This document shows positions 1 through 6,365 of a stretch of 8,134 nucleotides of DNA, one piece after another. Each line of letters opens with the position of its first letter. Within the stretch, counting starts at the first letter, position 1. This stretch comes from Oceanospirillaceae bacterium. Lineage in GTDB: Bacteria; Pseudomonadota; Gammaproteobacteria; Pseudomonadales; Balneatricaceae. A program made the translations under genes and the position numbers. The stretch spans positions 1 to 8,134 of the forward strand of contig DNNY01000172.1 of assembly GCA_003497765.1 (NCBI GenBank). Reading direction: 5' to 3'. Under the pieces are notes generated by a model. The model had not been told where the DNA came from. It did not search any database and saw nothing but the letters and a program-made list of their open reading frames with translations.

Positions 1-2367
1 GAGCAAACCTGTATCTTTATTGATCCGAGTAGCAACCATATTATTAGGTTGTGGGCGCGCTAGCTCTGGCATATCGCGCAGAGCTTCTGCCATAAAATCA
101 ATCCATATAGGTAAGGCTGCGGTACTACCAAACTCGTTACGGCCGAGAGGTTGGGGCTGGTCAAATCCAACCCAGGCCGTAGCCACTAGTTGATTATTGT
201 AGCCAGAGAACCAAGCGTCTTTTTGGTCGTTAGTGGTACCTGTTTTGCCAGCTAGGTCATTACGCTCTAGTTTCAGGGCTCGTTTACCAGTACCTTGGGT
301 GATTACATCTTGCATAATGGTATGCAGAATATAATTAACTCGCTCATCCATGACTCGTTCAGCAATGGGTAGATGGGTAATACGTGGTCCATCGAGTAAA
401 TTTTGCTCTTCTTCATCTAAGGCCAGCACAGCACTGTCAGCAATATTAATTGACTCATCAACTGGATTTAGGCTAATCAGCTCGACTTTGGGAAGGTATT
501 CACAATTTTCACAAACAGTTGTTGGTTCAGCTTCGAACAGAACCTTGCCATCACTATCTTCAATACGCTCAATAAAATAGGGCTTTACCGCATAGCCTCG
601 GTTGGCGATGGCGGCATAGCTAGTGGCAACATCAATAGGGGGTACTGATGCACTTCCTAAGGCTAGGGATAGATTTCTGGGTAAATGTTCAGGTTTAAAG
701 CCAAAGCGGACGGCATAGTTGATAGCGTTACTTACCCCAATTTCCCTGAGTAAGCGAATGGAGACTAAGTTGCGAGATTTATACAATGCTTCGCGCAGAC
801 GCGTGGGACCAAAAAACTTACCGCTATAGTTTTCTGGCCGCCATGAATCTTCCAAACTCTTATCATTAAATACCACGGGGGCGTCATTAATTAGGCTGGC
901 AGCGGTAAACTTTTGTTCCAAGGCTGCGGAGTATATAAAGGGCTTAAAGCTGGAACCCGGTTGGCGCAAAGCCTGCGTGGCACGGTTAAATTTACTATGT
1001 AAGTACTCAAAGCCACCAACCAGAGAAATAATGGCACCATCTTTTGGATCCAATGCCACCATCGCGCCTTGTGCATCGGGCACTTGTGATAAGAACCAAA
1101 GATTGGATTCACCATAGGCTTGACGGATGCGAATTTGATCGCCAACTTGCAAGATGTCGGTGATGAGTTTAGGTTTTGCACCGAGATTATCAATGGTTAT
1201 CCGTGGTCTAATCCACTCCATATCAGCATAGCGAATCTCCGCTTTCTCACCATAGCGAAGTAACAATTGGGCGGTTTGTCTTTCCTCATCAATACTGCGC
1301 ACGATGGCAGGGTGCAGGGGGCCAAGCACAGGTATGCGGTTAAGAATACGTTCAGCTTCTTCTGCCGTCAGGTTTGGATCAAGTTGTTGCTCGACACCAC
1401 GAAAACCATGGCGACGATCATAGGCGAGAAGGCCTTTCTGTACAGCATATTGGGCTGCATCCTGAAGCCGACTATCAATGGTGGTATAGACGCGATAACC
1501 ACCCGTATAAACATCTTCAATGGGAAAGTTATCAAATAATTCTTGCCGCACCATTTCAGCCACATAGGAGGCCTGAGTTTCAGGCGCTAGGCTATGAAAG
1601 CGTGCGGTAATAGGCGCAGCTATTGCGGTTTCATAGCGTGCTTGGTCAATATACTCAAGCTCTAGCATACGCCCCAAAATCCAGTCGCGGCGAATTTTAG
1701 CGCGGTCTGGATTAGAGATAGGGTTGTAACGCGAGGGGGCTTTATAGAGCCCTGCCATCATAGCCTGCTCAGCGAGGCTTAGCTCCCAGATATGCCGGCC
1801 GTAATAGACTTGTGCGGCGGCTTCAATGCCATAGGCGCGGTGGCCCATAAACATCTTGTTAAAGTACATTTCCAGAATTTGTTCTTTGCTTAGCTCTTGC
1901 TCAATCTGGAAGGCCAATAGAATTTCATTAAATTTACGGCTAAAGGTTTGCTCTAGGGTAAGTAAATAATTCCGAGCCACTTGCATAGTAATGGTACTAC
2001 CACCACCTTGAATGCGCCCACCTGCTTGCAGCATTCGCACTGCAGCACGTAATAGACCCTTGGGGTCAACTCCATAGTGGTTATAGAAGTTATCATCTTC
2101 GGCAGAAAGCAACGCGTTAATATAATCATCAGGCACTTGATCAAAACGCAAAGGCATGCGACGTTGCTCACCAAATTCAGAAATTAACTTGCCGTCTCTA
2201 CTTAATACCCTAAGGGGTGTTTGTAAATGATAGTCACGCAAGCTCTCCACATCAGGTAGACGTGGAATCAGATAAAACCCGGTAAAGGCGGCAATCAGTA
2301 TAGCGCCTGCAAAACCGAGTCCGGTTAGCCAAATGATAAGCCGCTTAAAGCGGCGTCGTAAAGTCAT
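1..2367 (-). CDS. mrcA: Penicillin-binding protein 1A, bifunctional transglycosylase/transpeptidase (3' end cut by window edge)
   Basis: This is a class A penicillin-binding protein. It polymerises lipid II into glycan strands and cross-links the peptides at the periplasmic face of the inner membrane. The reading frame is open from the ATG at 2367-2365 to base 1, giving 789 residues; E. coli PBP1A has 850, so only a short C-terminal part is missing. A basic start (MTLRRRFKR) is followed by one membrane anchor at about residues 11-33. The GT51 domain has the catalytic Glu90 in SAEDDNFY, then GGSTITMQVARN and FNKMFMGHRAYG. The transpeptidase domain has SSFK (Ser472), SRN (531-533) and KTG (708-710, in AGKTGTTND). 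I checked these motifs codon by codon and all lie in one frame, so no frameshift is evident. The insert between the two domains (about 315-425) fits PBP1A rather than PBP1B. A CENC pair (Cys619, Cys622) lies in the linker before KTG. The gene is divergent from the pilus genes, as mrcA is in E. coli. The Shine-Dalgarno is weak (TAAG). Confidence 0.96.
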   Translation of the reverse strand, partial: MTLRRRFKRLIIWLTGLGFAGAILIAAFTGFYLIPRLPDVESLRDYHLQTPLRVLSRDGKLISEFGEQRRMPLRFDQVPDDYINALLSAEDDNFYNHYGVDPKGLLRAAVRMLQAGGRIQGGGSTITMQVARNYLLTLEQTFSRKFNEILLAFQIEQELSKEQILEMYFNKMFMGHRAYGIEAAAQVYYGRHIWELSLAEQAMMAGLYKAPSRYNPISNPDRAKIRRDWILGRMLELEYIDQARYETAIAAPITARFHSLAPETQASYVAEMVRQELFDNFPIEDVYTGGYRVYTTIDSRLQDAAQYAVQKGLLAYDRRHGFRGVEQQLDPNLTAEEAERILNRIPVLGPLHPAIVRSIDEERQTAQLLLRYGEKAEIRYADMEWIRPRITIDNLGAKPKLITDILQVGDQIRIRQAYGESNLWFLSQVPDAQGAMVALDPKDGAIISLVGGFEYLHSKFNRATQALRQPGSSFKPFIYSAALEQKFTAASLINDAPVVFNDKSLEDSWRPENYSGKFFGPTRLREALYKSRNLVSIRLLREIGVSNAINYAVRFGFKPEHLPRNLSLALGSASVPPIDVATSYAAIANRGYAVKPYFIERIEDSDGKVLFEAEPTTVCENCEYLPKVELISLNPVDESINIADSAVLALDEEEQNLLDGPRITHLPIAERVMDERVNYILHTIMQDVITQGTGKRALKLERNDLAGKTGTTNDQKDAWFSGYNNQLVATAWVGFDQPQPLGRNEFGSTAALPIWIDFMAEALRDMPELARPQPNNMVATRINKDTGLL

Positions 2368-2401
2368 GCTATGCTTAGTGTGTTGCCAACAAGAAAATAG
2401 G

Positions 2402-2439
2402 AAGCAAATTATATAAGATTTATTTGCTTTGACCAAAGC
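2402..2439. repeat. Two overlapping inverted repeats covering the mrcA promoter (possible operator)
   Basis: AAGCAAAT at 2402-2409 is the exact reverse complement of ATTTGCTT at 2422-2429; the arms are 12 bases apart and their centres 20 bases apart, about two helical turns. Overlapping its right arm is a second perfect dyad, GCTTTG-AC-CAAAGC at 2426-2439. The first covers part of the mrcA -10 element and the second covers the -35 element. This placement would suit a dimeric repressor or activator, but no regulator is identified and AT-rich dyads of this size can arise by chance. Confidence 0.4.
2408..2436 (-). promoter_or_regulatory. Candidate sigma70 promoter of mrcA
   Basis: On the minus strand a perfect -10 hexamer TATAAT (plus-strand 2408-2413) lies 17 bases from a -35-like TTGGTC (plus-strand 2431-2436). 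Only the TTG half of the -35 matches consensus, but the spacing is ideal. Transcription would start near base 2400, leaving a leader of roughly 33 bases before the mrcA ATG. This is the best promoter match in the 140-base divergent gap. I found no comparable plus-strand promoter for the pilus genes here. Confidence 0.65.
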
Positions 2440-2491
2440 TCAATGGCAATTGTTCCTTGGGTTTTTGGTTTATCAGGTTCGCTATGGGTAC

Positions 2492-2499
2492 AAGGAGGT
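2492..2499 (+). promoter_or_regulatory. Strong Shine-Dalgarno that sets the start of the PilM-like gene
   Basis: AAGGAGGT matches the 16S rRNA anti-Shine-Dalgarno perfectly and sits 8 bases before the ATG at 2508. It decides the start against the in-frame upstream TTG at 2457, which would add 17 residues and has no such site. It is by far the strongest ribosome-binding site in the window, suggesting efficient translation of the first gene of the cluster. Confidence 0.85.
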
Positions 2500-2507
2500 A
2501 CCAGAGT

Positions 2508-3374
2508 ATGCAAAATATTACCTGTACACACTGGTCTTTGGGTCTCTATTTGAGTGCACAAGCCTGCCAAGCACTGCTTTTGCAATGGGGTTTTGTACGG
2601 CCTTCTGTGCACGGCTTTTGGTGCATGCCCATGGCATCTTCCCATGCTGATTTTACTATTGTAGATGCGTTTTTTGATCCCATTCTTCGTTCTTTGCAAG
2701 ATGTGGGCGCGAGCAAGCAACTAGTAATTAATATTGGTTTAGAGCATCAACATTTTAATTGGCAGCCCCTGCCCACAGGTGGTCCGGTTATGTGGCAGCG
2801 GCAGGCCGGGCACTATTGGCAGTTGCCTCCAGCAGAAGTGTATCTTGATGCTTTACCCATTGCGCCAGCAACGGGGTTGCTAGTAAGTATCCCACAAAAG
2901 CTATTAGAACCCTTGTTGCAGAAAATCCATATTTTGCGAGCTGTTAATGATCAGCCAATACGGATTGGTCTGGAAGCCGATGTTAGTAGTCTATTAAAGC
3001 TATGGCCGTGGCGTTTAAGGCGCACTGTGGCAATGGCTAACTGGCATGCAAGCGATAAAGACGTAAATCAGTGTTTTTTTGTTGATCAACTTGGATTGCA
3101 TCAATGTCAGAGCACGGATTTACCCTCTCTAATTGAGCATTATTTATGCTGCCATTCCCACTTAGAATCACATCAATTATCAAGCCATGGCTGGTGCTGG
3201 GAGATTGATAATTTGCCTGCGGAAATGTTGATTCCTTGGCACTTGGCTTATTTGCCAACTCCACTTTCGCGCCCAGGTGTTGCTTGGCATTCCCTGTCTC
3301 CCTTGAGCTTTAAGCAGCAAGTATCATTATTAGCAGGGTTTAGGCATTACCATAGCCAGCCAGTACTGAGTTAA
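2508..3374 (+). CDS. pilM: PilM/HofM-like inner-membrane-associated pilus or DNA-uptake protein, divergent
   Basis: The 288-residue protein occupies the pilM (hofM, comA) position: divergent from mrcA and directly before a clear PilN. PilM proteins are cytoplasmic actin-fold proteins of about 350 residues that bind ATP and the N-terminal tail of PilN; E. coli HofM is shorter, about 259 residues. The N-terminus here (WSLGLYLSAQ, residues 9-18) resembles the first strand and turn of HofM and corresponds to the GIDIG-type phosphate-binding loop of PilM, but the key acidic residue is replaced (GLYLS). I see no other clear nucleotide-binding motif, no signal peptide and no membrane segment. The protein is rich in Trp, His and Gln. 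It ends with a region (about 262-280, near PLSFKQQVSLLAG) that resembles the C-terminal helix of the family. Assignment rests mainly on synteny and the N-terminal pattern. The stop lies 6 bases before the next start, so the genes are probably co-transcribed. Confidence 0.68.
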   Translation: MQNITCTHWSLGLYLSAQACQALLLQWGFVRPSVHGFWCMPMASSHADFTIVDAFFDPILRSLQDVGASKQLVINIGLEHQHFNWQPLPTGGPVMWQRQAGHYWQLPPAEVYLDALPIAPATGLLVSIPQKLLEPLLQKIHILRAVNDQPIRIGLEADVSSLLKLWPWRLRRTVAMANWHASDKDVNQCFFVDQLGLHQCQSTDLPSLIEHYLCCHSHLESHQLSSHGWCWEIDNLPAEMLIPWHLAYLPTPLSRPGVAWHSLSPLSFKQQVSLLAGFRHYHSQPVLS

Positions 3375-3380
3375 GTAGCT

Positions 3381-3965
3381 ATGACAGAAACAGTAAGTGA
3401 GTCCGTGAAGAGTGTTTTAAAACCGCTTTTCCCAATGCGTAATCAACAACTAAATTTGCTGCCTTGGCGCCCACACTATTTAGTGCAACAGAGGCAATCG
3501 CTCATTAGTTTGTTAGGGGCCCTTTTTATATTCACACTAGTATTTATATTCTTGCTGTGGTGGCTATATAAATATCATCAGTTGGGCATGCATAAAGCAA
3601 ACAAGGCCCTGATTGTCCATTCACAAGTGGCCCAGAAAGAGTTTTTGGACACAGCTAAACAACAGGCCACATTACGTAATCAAAAGGTGGCCTCAGTGGC
3701 TCAGCAAAGGGCCCGGCATGAAAGTGATATGCCAATGGCTTCTGTATTATGGGCACAACTAATGGCGAGTAAGTTAAATGCTCAGGTAGAAAAAATTAAT
3801 TTAGATCACCAAGGTTTGATTGTAAAACTAAGTGTGGTTAACCCTAGGGATAACTTACTAACGTCTAGTTGGCTGCCACCTAACGCAAGCCTATTAAGCG
3901 TACAAAAGAATAGTGATAGTCAGGGTAGACAAGTCTGGTTAATTGATGTGAGTTTGGTGCTATGA
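3381..3965 (+). CDS. pilN: PilN/HofN-like inner-membrane protein
   Basis: PilN is a single-pass inner-membrane protein whose cytoplasmic tail docks into PilM and whose periplasmic domain pairs with PilO. Residues 24-30 read LNLLPWR, the family's hallmark tail motif, followed by a strong membrane segment at about 41-63. A Gln/Ala/Lys-rich helical stretch (about 70-120, likely coiled coil) and a small periplasmic domain ending in LIDVSLVL come next. The length is 194 residues from the ATG at 3381. An in-frame ATG at 3435 would give 176 residues with the motif near the N-terminus, as in typical PilN/HofN (E. coli HofN is about 179). Neither start has a good Shine-Dalgarno. I give the upstream one because it lies 6 bases after the pilM-like stop, but the 18 extra residues are uncertain. 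The stop overlaps the next start (ATGA), suggesting translational coupling. Confidence 0.87.
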   Translation: MTETVSESVKSVLKPLFPMRNQQLNLLPWRPHYLVQQRQSLISLLGALFIFTLVFIFLLWWLYKYHQLGMHKANKALIVHSQVAQKEFLDTAKQQATLRNQKVASVAQQRARHESDMPMASVLWAQLMASKLNAQVEKINLDHQGLIVKLSVVNPRDNLLTSSWLPPNASLLSVQKNSDSQGRQVWLIDVSLVL

Positions 3966-4768
3966 GCTTGTCCGGTATGCCACTCTGGTCATGGCGCCAA
4001 GCAAGTATGACATTGCTTGGTTTATATATATTGCTAATGCTGTTGCTGACATTTGCTGTTCAGATTGTTTGGGTTAATGCTAGAAGTCCGGTGTTAAAGG
4101 GGTTGGAAGAAATTGGCAAGATACAGTCTCAGGTAATGCCAACAGAGATAGTGGTGTCTGAACTTGATACCCAGACTTTATACCATCATCTCTTGCAGCA
4201 CCTGGCACCACAGGTCGAGGCAATAGATAGCCGCTACGGTAAGGACTGGTTGGAGTTGGATATTGTCTTACAACCAGAGCAATTACTATTATTAGATCAG
4301 CTACCCATTTGGCCAGGTTGGCAGTTGCAAAGTTTTATGATGCAACCTACAGATGGTTCCTGGCAACTGGATATACGTTGGCAGTCAGTTAAGCAAACCA
4401 ATGTCCTAAACAAGTTACTTAAGCCTGCAATTAACTTGGACATCAGTACTTGGCGGTCTATGTTGGCACCTTTGCCAGAACAACAATATACTAACAATGA
4501 GGATAAGAAAAATCTGCCTATTGATTACCCAAACTGGCAATACCTTGGTTATGTTGGTAATCAACCAACAGTGAGTGCTTGGGTGCGAGAGATCATTAAT
4601 AGTCAAGATGGCCAACATAACCACCAGAATCAACATATCTATTATCTCCGCGAGGGAGATGTTTGGCAGGATTGGAAAATTATATCAATTACTGCTACAC
4701 AGCTAGAGCTAAAACGAGCGGGACAACTTTGGATACTTCCAAGTTGTATGCTACTTAAGTCGTGCTAA
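3962..4768 (+). CDS. Apparent PilO-PilP fusion (HofO-HofP-like)
   Basis: In most relatives this position holds two genes: pilO, an inner-membrane partner of PilN, and pilP, a periplasmic lipoprotein linking that complex to the secretin. Here one 268-residue frame spans both, close to the summed length of E. coli HofO and HofP (about 146 and 134). Residues 15-38 form a membrane anchor. Residues 40-150 resemble the PilO periplasmic helix plus small alpha/beta domain, with WPGWQLQSF and WQLDIRWQ strands. Residues 151-190 are a polar linker, and 191-260 resemble the PilP beta domain: WQYLGYVGN, SAWVRE, YYLREGDVWQDWKI, then ITATQLELKRAGQLWIL. There is no second signal peptide and no lipobox, so the PilP part would be tethered through the PilO helix. 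The ATG overlaps the pilN stop, and no stop or frameshift is visible at the junction. The PilP call is from pattern recognition only. Confidence 0.72.
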   Translation: MSLSGMPLWSWRQASMTLLGLYILLMLLLTFAVQIVWVNARSPVLKGLEEIGKIQSQVMPTEIVVSELDTQTLYHHLLQHLAPQVEAIDSRYGKDWLELDIVLQPEQLLLLDQLPIWPGWQLQSFMMQPTDGSWQLDIRWQSVKQTNVLNKLLKPAINLDISTWRSMLAPLPEQQYTNNEDKKNLPIDYPNWQYLGYVGNQPTVSAWVREIINSQDGQHNHQNQHIYYLREGDVWQDWKIISITATQLELKRAGQLWILPSCMLLKSC

Positions 4769-4778
4769 TCATTATCTA

Positions 4779-4785
4779 GGGAGGG
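4779..4785 (+). promoter_or_regulatory. Shine-Dalgarno that sets the secretin start
   Basis: GGGAGGG at 4779-4785 lies 7 bases before the ATG at 4793, normal spacing. It favours this ATG over the in-frame TTG at 4790, which lies one codon upstream. Confidence 0.7.
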
Positions 4786-4792
4786 ATAGTTG

Positions 4793-6040
4793 ATGCCAGG
4801 AATAAATAGTCAAAATCGATTGGTAACAAAGCCTGTTAAGGCTTGTTTTTGCATGGCATTGCAATACTTTTCGGCCTCGCTTTATGCAGATAAGATTGAT
4901 ATGCAAGCCATGCAAATACCCGCCCAGGAAGTGTTTGTGCGCTTGGCTGCGGCAGCAGATGTGAATTTGGTTATGCGAGCAGATTTAAATTCTCCTGTGC
5001 ATATGCATTTACAGCAGCTATCGGCGCGTCAGGCCCTACATATGCTTTGCCAAACATTAGAGCTAAGTTGCTACTGGTATGCTGACCATCTTGGTATTGA
5101 TTTGCCTTTGGATAATTGGCAAGGGGCGCAAAGCTTACTAGTAACCAGCCAACAACTACCTAACGACATGCCTTTAGAGTTGCTTAACTTACCCTTGCGT
5201 TATGCTGAAGCAGAACAAGTGGCGCAACAATTAAAGGCGGATACAAGCCTTCTTGCTGGAGGCCAAATGGTGGTTGATAGTCGTAGTCAAAGCCTGTTAT
5301 TACGCGTTCCTGCCACCCAAATAGAGACCTTAGTTGCCGTAATCAATGGCTTGGATAAGCCCCTACAACAAGTGCATATAGAAGCACGTATTGCTATTGC
5401 CACTAGCGATGTGGGTAGCAGTCTACGCCAAGGTCTGGGCGTGCAACTAGGCCAGCAACTAGTAAATTCTAGTGCAGCTACATCCCTATCTTATGTGGGT
5501 AAAGAAGGCGCCAATAATTTACAAATAGGCTTGGTTGGAAGTCATATTCTTTTGAACTTGGAATTGGCAGCTATGGAAGCCAGTGGTCAGGTGCTCACTT
5601 TAGCGCAACCCCAAGTATTGGTTCAAGAAGGCCAACAGGGACTTATGGAAACAGGTCAGGAAGTACCCTATTTATTTAACCAAGATGGCAACCCCATTCG
5701 GGAATGGAAGCAGGCTGTTTTGGGTTTGACTGTCACCCCGAGAGTTTTGGCCGAAGAACAAGTAGAACTTGATTTGGCCGTGGTGCAGGATTCTATTGGT
5801 GAGTTGCTAGCAAATGGTGAGTTGGCCCTTAATACTCATCGCTTACAGACTAAGGTACGCATGGATATGGGCCAAACTTTAGTCTTAGGTGGTGCTCTGT
5901 ATGAGCAGCAACTACAGCGTTTATTGTATAACCCAAAGTGGTTGTCTGTGCCTATTTTTAATCGTTGGTTACAACAGCAAAAAAAGCAATCTCAGCGCTT
6001 TGAATTATTGGTTTTTGTAACGCCTAAGCTAATCAGTTGA
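4793..6040 (+). CDS. pilQ: Short type IV pilus/competence secretin (PilQ/HofQ/ComE family)
   Basis: Secretins form the multimeric outer-membrane channel through which pili or incoming DNA pass. The protein has 415 residues, matching HofQ (about 412) and ComE (about 445) rather than the roughly 700-residue PilQ, which has extra N-terminal AMIN domains. A signal peptide is likely, with basic residues up to Lys16, a hydrophobic stretch at 17-31 and cleavage after SLYA (residue 32). Residues about 35-103 form an STN/N0 domain, containing two cysteines (86 and 93). An N1-type domain follows at about 126-187. The secretin barrel runs from about 195 to the end, with TGQEVPYL (287-294), VLGLTVTPR, GQTLVLGGAL and the C-terminal ELLVFVTPKLI. 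No lipobox and no pilotin gene are visible in the window. It follows the PilO-PilP gene by 24 bases and probably belongs to the same transcript. No clear terminator follows it. Confidence 0.92.
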   Translation: MPGINSQNRLVTKPVKACFCMALQYFSASLYADKIDMQAMQIPAQEVFVRLAAAADVNLVMRADLNSPVHMHLQQLSARQALHMLCQTLELSCYWYADHLGIDLPLDNWQGAQSLLVTSQQLPNDMPLELLNLPLRYAEAEQVAQQLKADTSLLAGGQMVVDSRSQSLLLRVPATQIETLVAVINGLDKPLQQVHIEARIAIATSDVGSSLRQGLGVQLGQQLVNSSAATSLSYVGKEGANNLQIGLVGSHILLNLELAAMEASGQVLTLAQPQVLVQEGQQGLMETGQEVPYLFNQDGNPIREWKQAVLGLTVTPRVLAEEQVELDLAVVQDSIGELLANGELALNTHRLQTKVRMDMGQTLVLGGALYEQQLQRLLYNPKWLSVPIFNRWLQQQKKQSQRFELLVFVTPKLIS

Positions 6041-6052
6041 TAAATTTTAACT

Positions 6053-6081
6053 TTGTCAGCTAATTTGCCACATAATATATT
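6053..6081 (+). promoter_or_regulatory. Candidate promoter upstream of aroK
   Basis: TTGTCA (6053-6058) and TATATT (6076-6081) are separated by exactly 17 bases, and each matches the sigma70 consensus at five of six positions. Transcription would start near 6088, giving a leader of about 278 bases before the aroK start. A second possibility is an extended -10, TGTTATGCT (6121-6129), which lacks a matching -35. Either would let aroKB be expressed independently of the pilus genes. Confidence 0.5.
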
Positions 6082-6154
6082 GAAAATAGGCCTTATGACT
6101 ATCGCCTTAGTGGTTGAATTTGTTATGCTTCATCCCCATATTGGAGGTTGCTTT

Positions 6155-6205
6155 TTGAAACGAGTTAAACACCACTATTTCCATGCTTTTCAGAGCATTG
6201 GATAG
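6155..6205 (+). CDS. Possible short leader ORF, 16 codons
   Basis: A TTG at 6155 lies 7 bases after a clean GGAGG (6143-6147) and opens 16 codons reading LKRVKHHYFHAFQSIG before TAG. The middle is rich in His, Tyr and Phe (HHYFHAF), like leader peptides of attenuated amino-acid operons, and aroK/aroB make the precursor of the aromatic amino acids. The same frame is open back to an ATG at 6095 (36 codons), but that ATG has no Shine-Dalgarno. The end of the ORF lies inside the hairpin at 6174-6206. Short ORFs arise easily by chance in non-coding DNA, so this is a candidate only. Confidence 0.25.
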   Translation: MKRVKHHYFHAFQSIG

Positions 6206-6206
6206 T
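6174..6206 (+). other. Imperfect 12-bp hairpin in the pilQ-aroK gap
   Basis: ACTAT-tt-CCATGCT (6174-6187) can pair with AGCAT-t-GGATAGT (6194-6206) around a TTTCAG loop, giving 12 pairs with a TT bulge on the left and a T bulge on the right. No T-run follows on either strand, so it is not a classic terminator. The right arm, GCATTGG (6195-6201), is also perfectly complementary to CCAATGC at 6245-6251, so two mutually exclusive folds are possible. Whether either forms is unknown. Confidence 0.4.
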
Positions 6207-6301
6207 TATTACAAGTCGTTGATAAAGTATATGTTGTATGCCCACCAATGCCTATTGTAGTACTCGTGGTTAAATGGCCTCAGTTGAATGGGTAATGGGG
6301 T

Positions 6302-6332
6302 AACCTAAAGCTCTGCGCAGGCGTTGGGTTTT
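6302..6332 (+). terminator. Terminator-like hairpin just before aroK (weak)
   Basis: AACCTAAAGCT (6302-6312) can pair with GGCGTTGGGTT (6320-6330), with one A/G mismatch and two G-T wobbles, around a 7-base CTGCGCA loop. The 3' arm runs into TTTT (6329-6332), then AAGG and more T-rich sequence. It ends 33 bases before the aroK GTG. It could act as a leaky terminator for upstream transcription or as part of an attenuator. The short, broken T-tract makes this tentative. Confidence 0.3.
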
Positions 6333-6365
6333 AAGGTTTATTTTCCAAACGAATGGATTTTTGCT

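Noticed and set aside
350..580. Plus-strand ORF of 76 codons inside mrcA
   Set aside because: It lies antisense to the well-supported transpeptidase coding sequence, is Ser/Thr-rich low-information sequence, and shows no recognisable motif.
2444..2460. Sigma54-type promoter (TGGCAA ... TTGG) for the pilus genes
   Set aside because: The spacing between the GG and the second element is off and the required GC dinucleotide is missing.
2457..2507. Upstream TTG start adding 17 residues to the PilM-like protein
   Set aside because: The ATG at 2508 has a perfect AAGGAGGT at ideal spacing; the extension would translate through that site and has no ribosome-binding site of its own.
2409..2720. Minus-strand ORF of 103 codons across the divergent gap and the PilM-like gene
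   Set aside because: It overlaps both the mrcA promoter and the better-supported plus-strand gene, with no motif or ribosome-binding site.
3037..4636. Short minus-strand ORFs within the pilus genes
   Set aside because: They are antisense shadows of coding frames with no recognisable features.
6095..6205. 36-codon ORF starting at ATG 6095
   Set aside because: No Shine-Dalgarno, and it would start about 7 bases after the predicted transcription start. Only the internal TTG-started part has a ribosome-binding site.
6313..6320. CTGCGCAG palindrome before aroK as an operator
   Set aside because: An isolated 8-base palindrome is expected by chance, and it is better explained as lying largely in the loop of the 6302-6330 hairpin.
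6324..6365. TTG start giving a 185-residue AroK
   Set aside because: The extra 14 residues have no counterpart in AroK, overlap a hairpin, and the GTG at 6366 gives the family's usual N-terminus.
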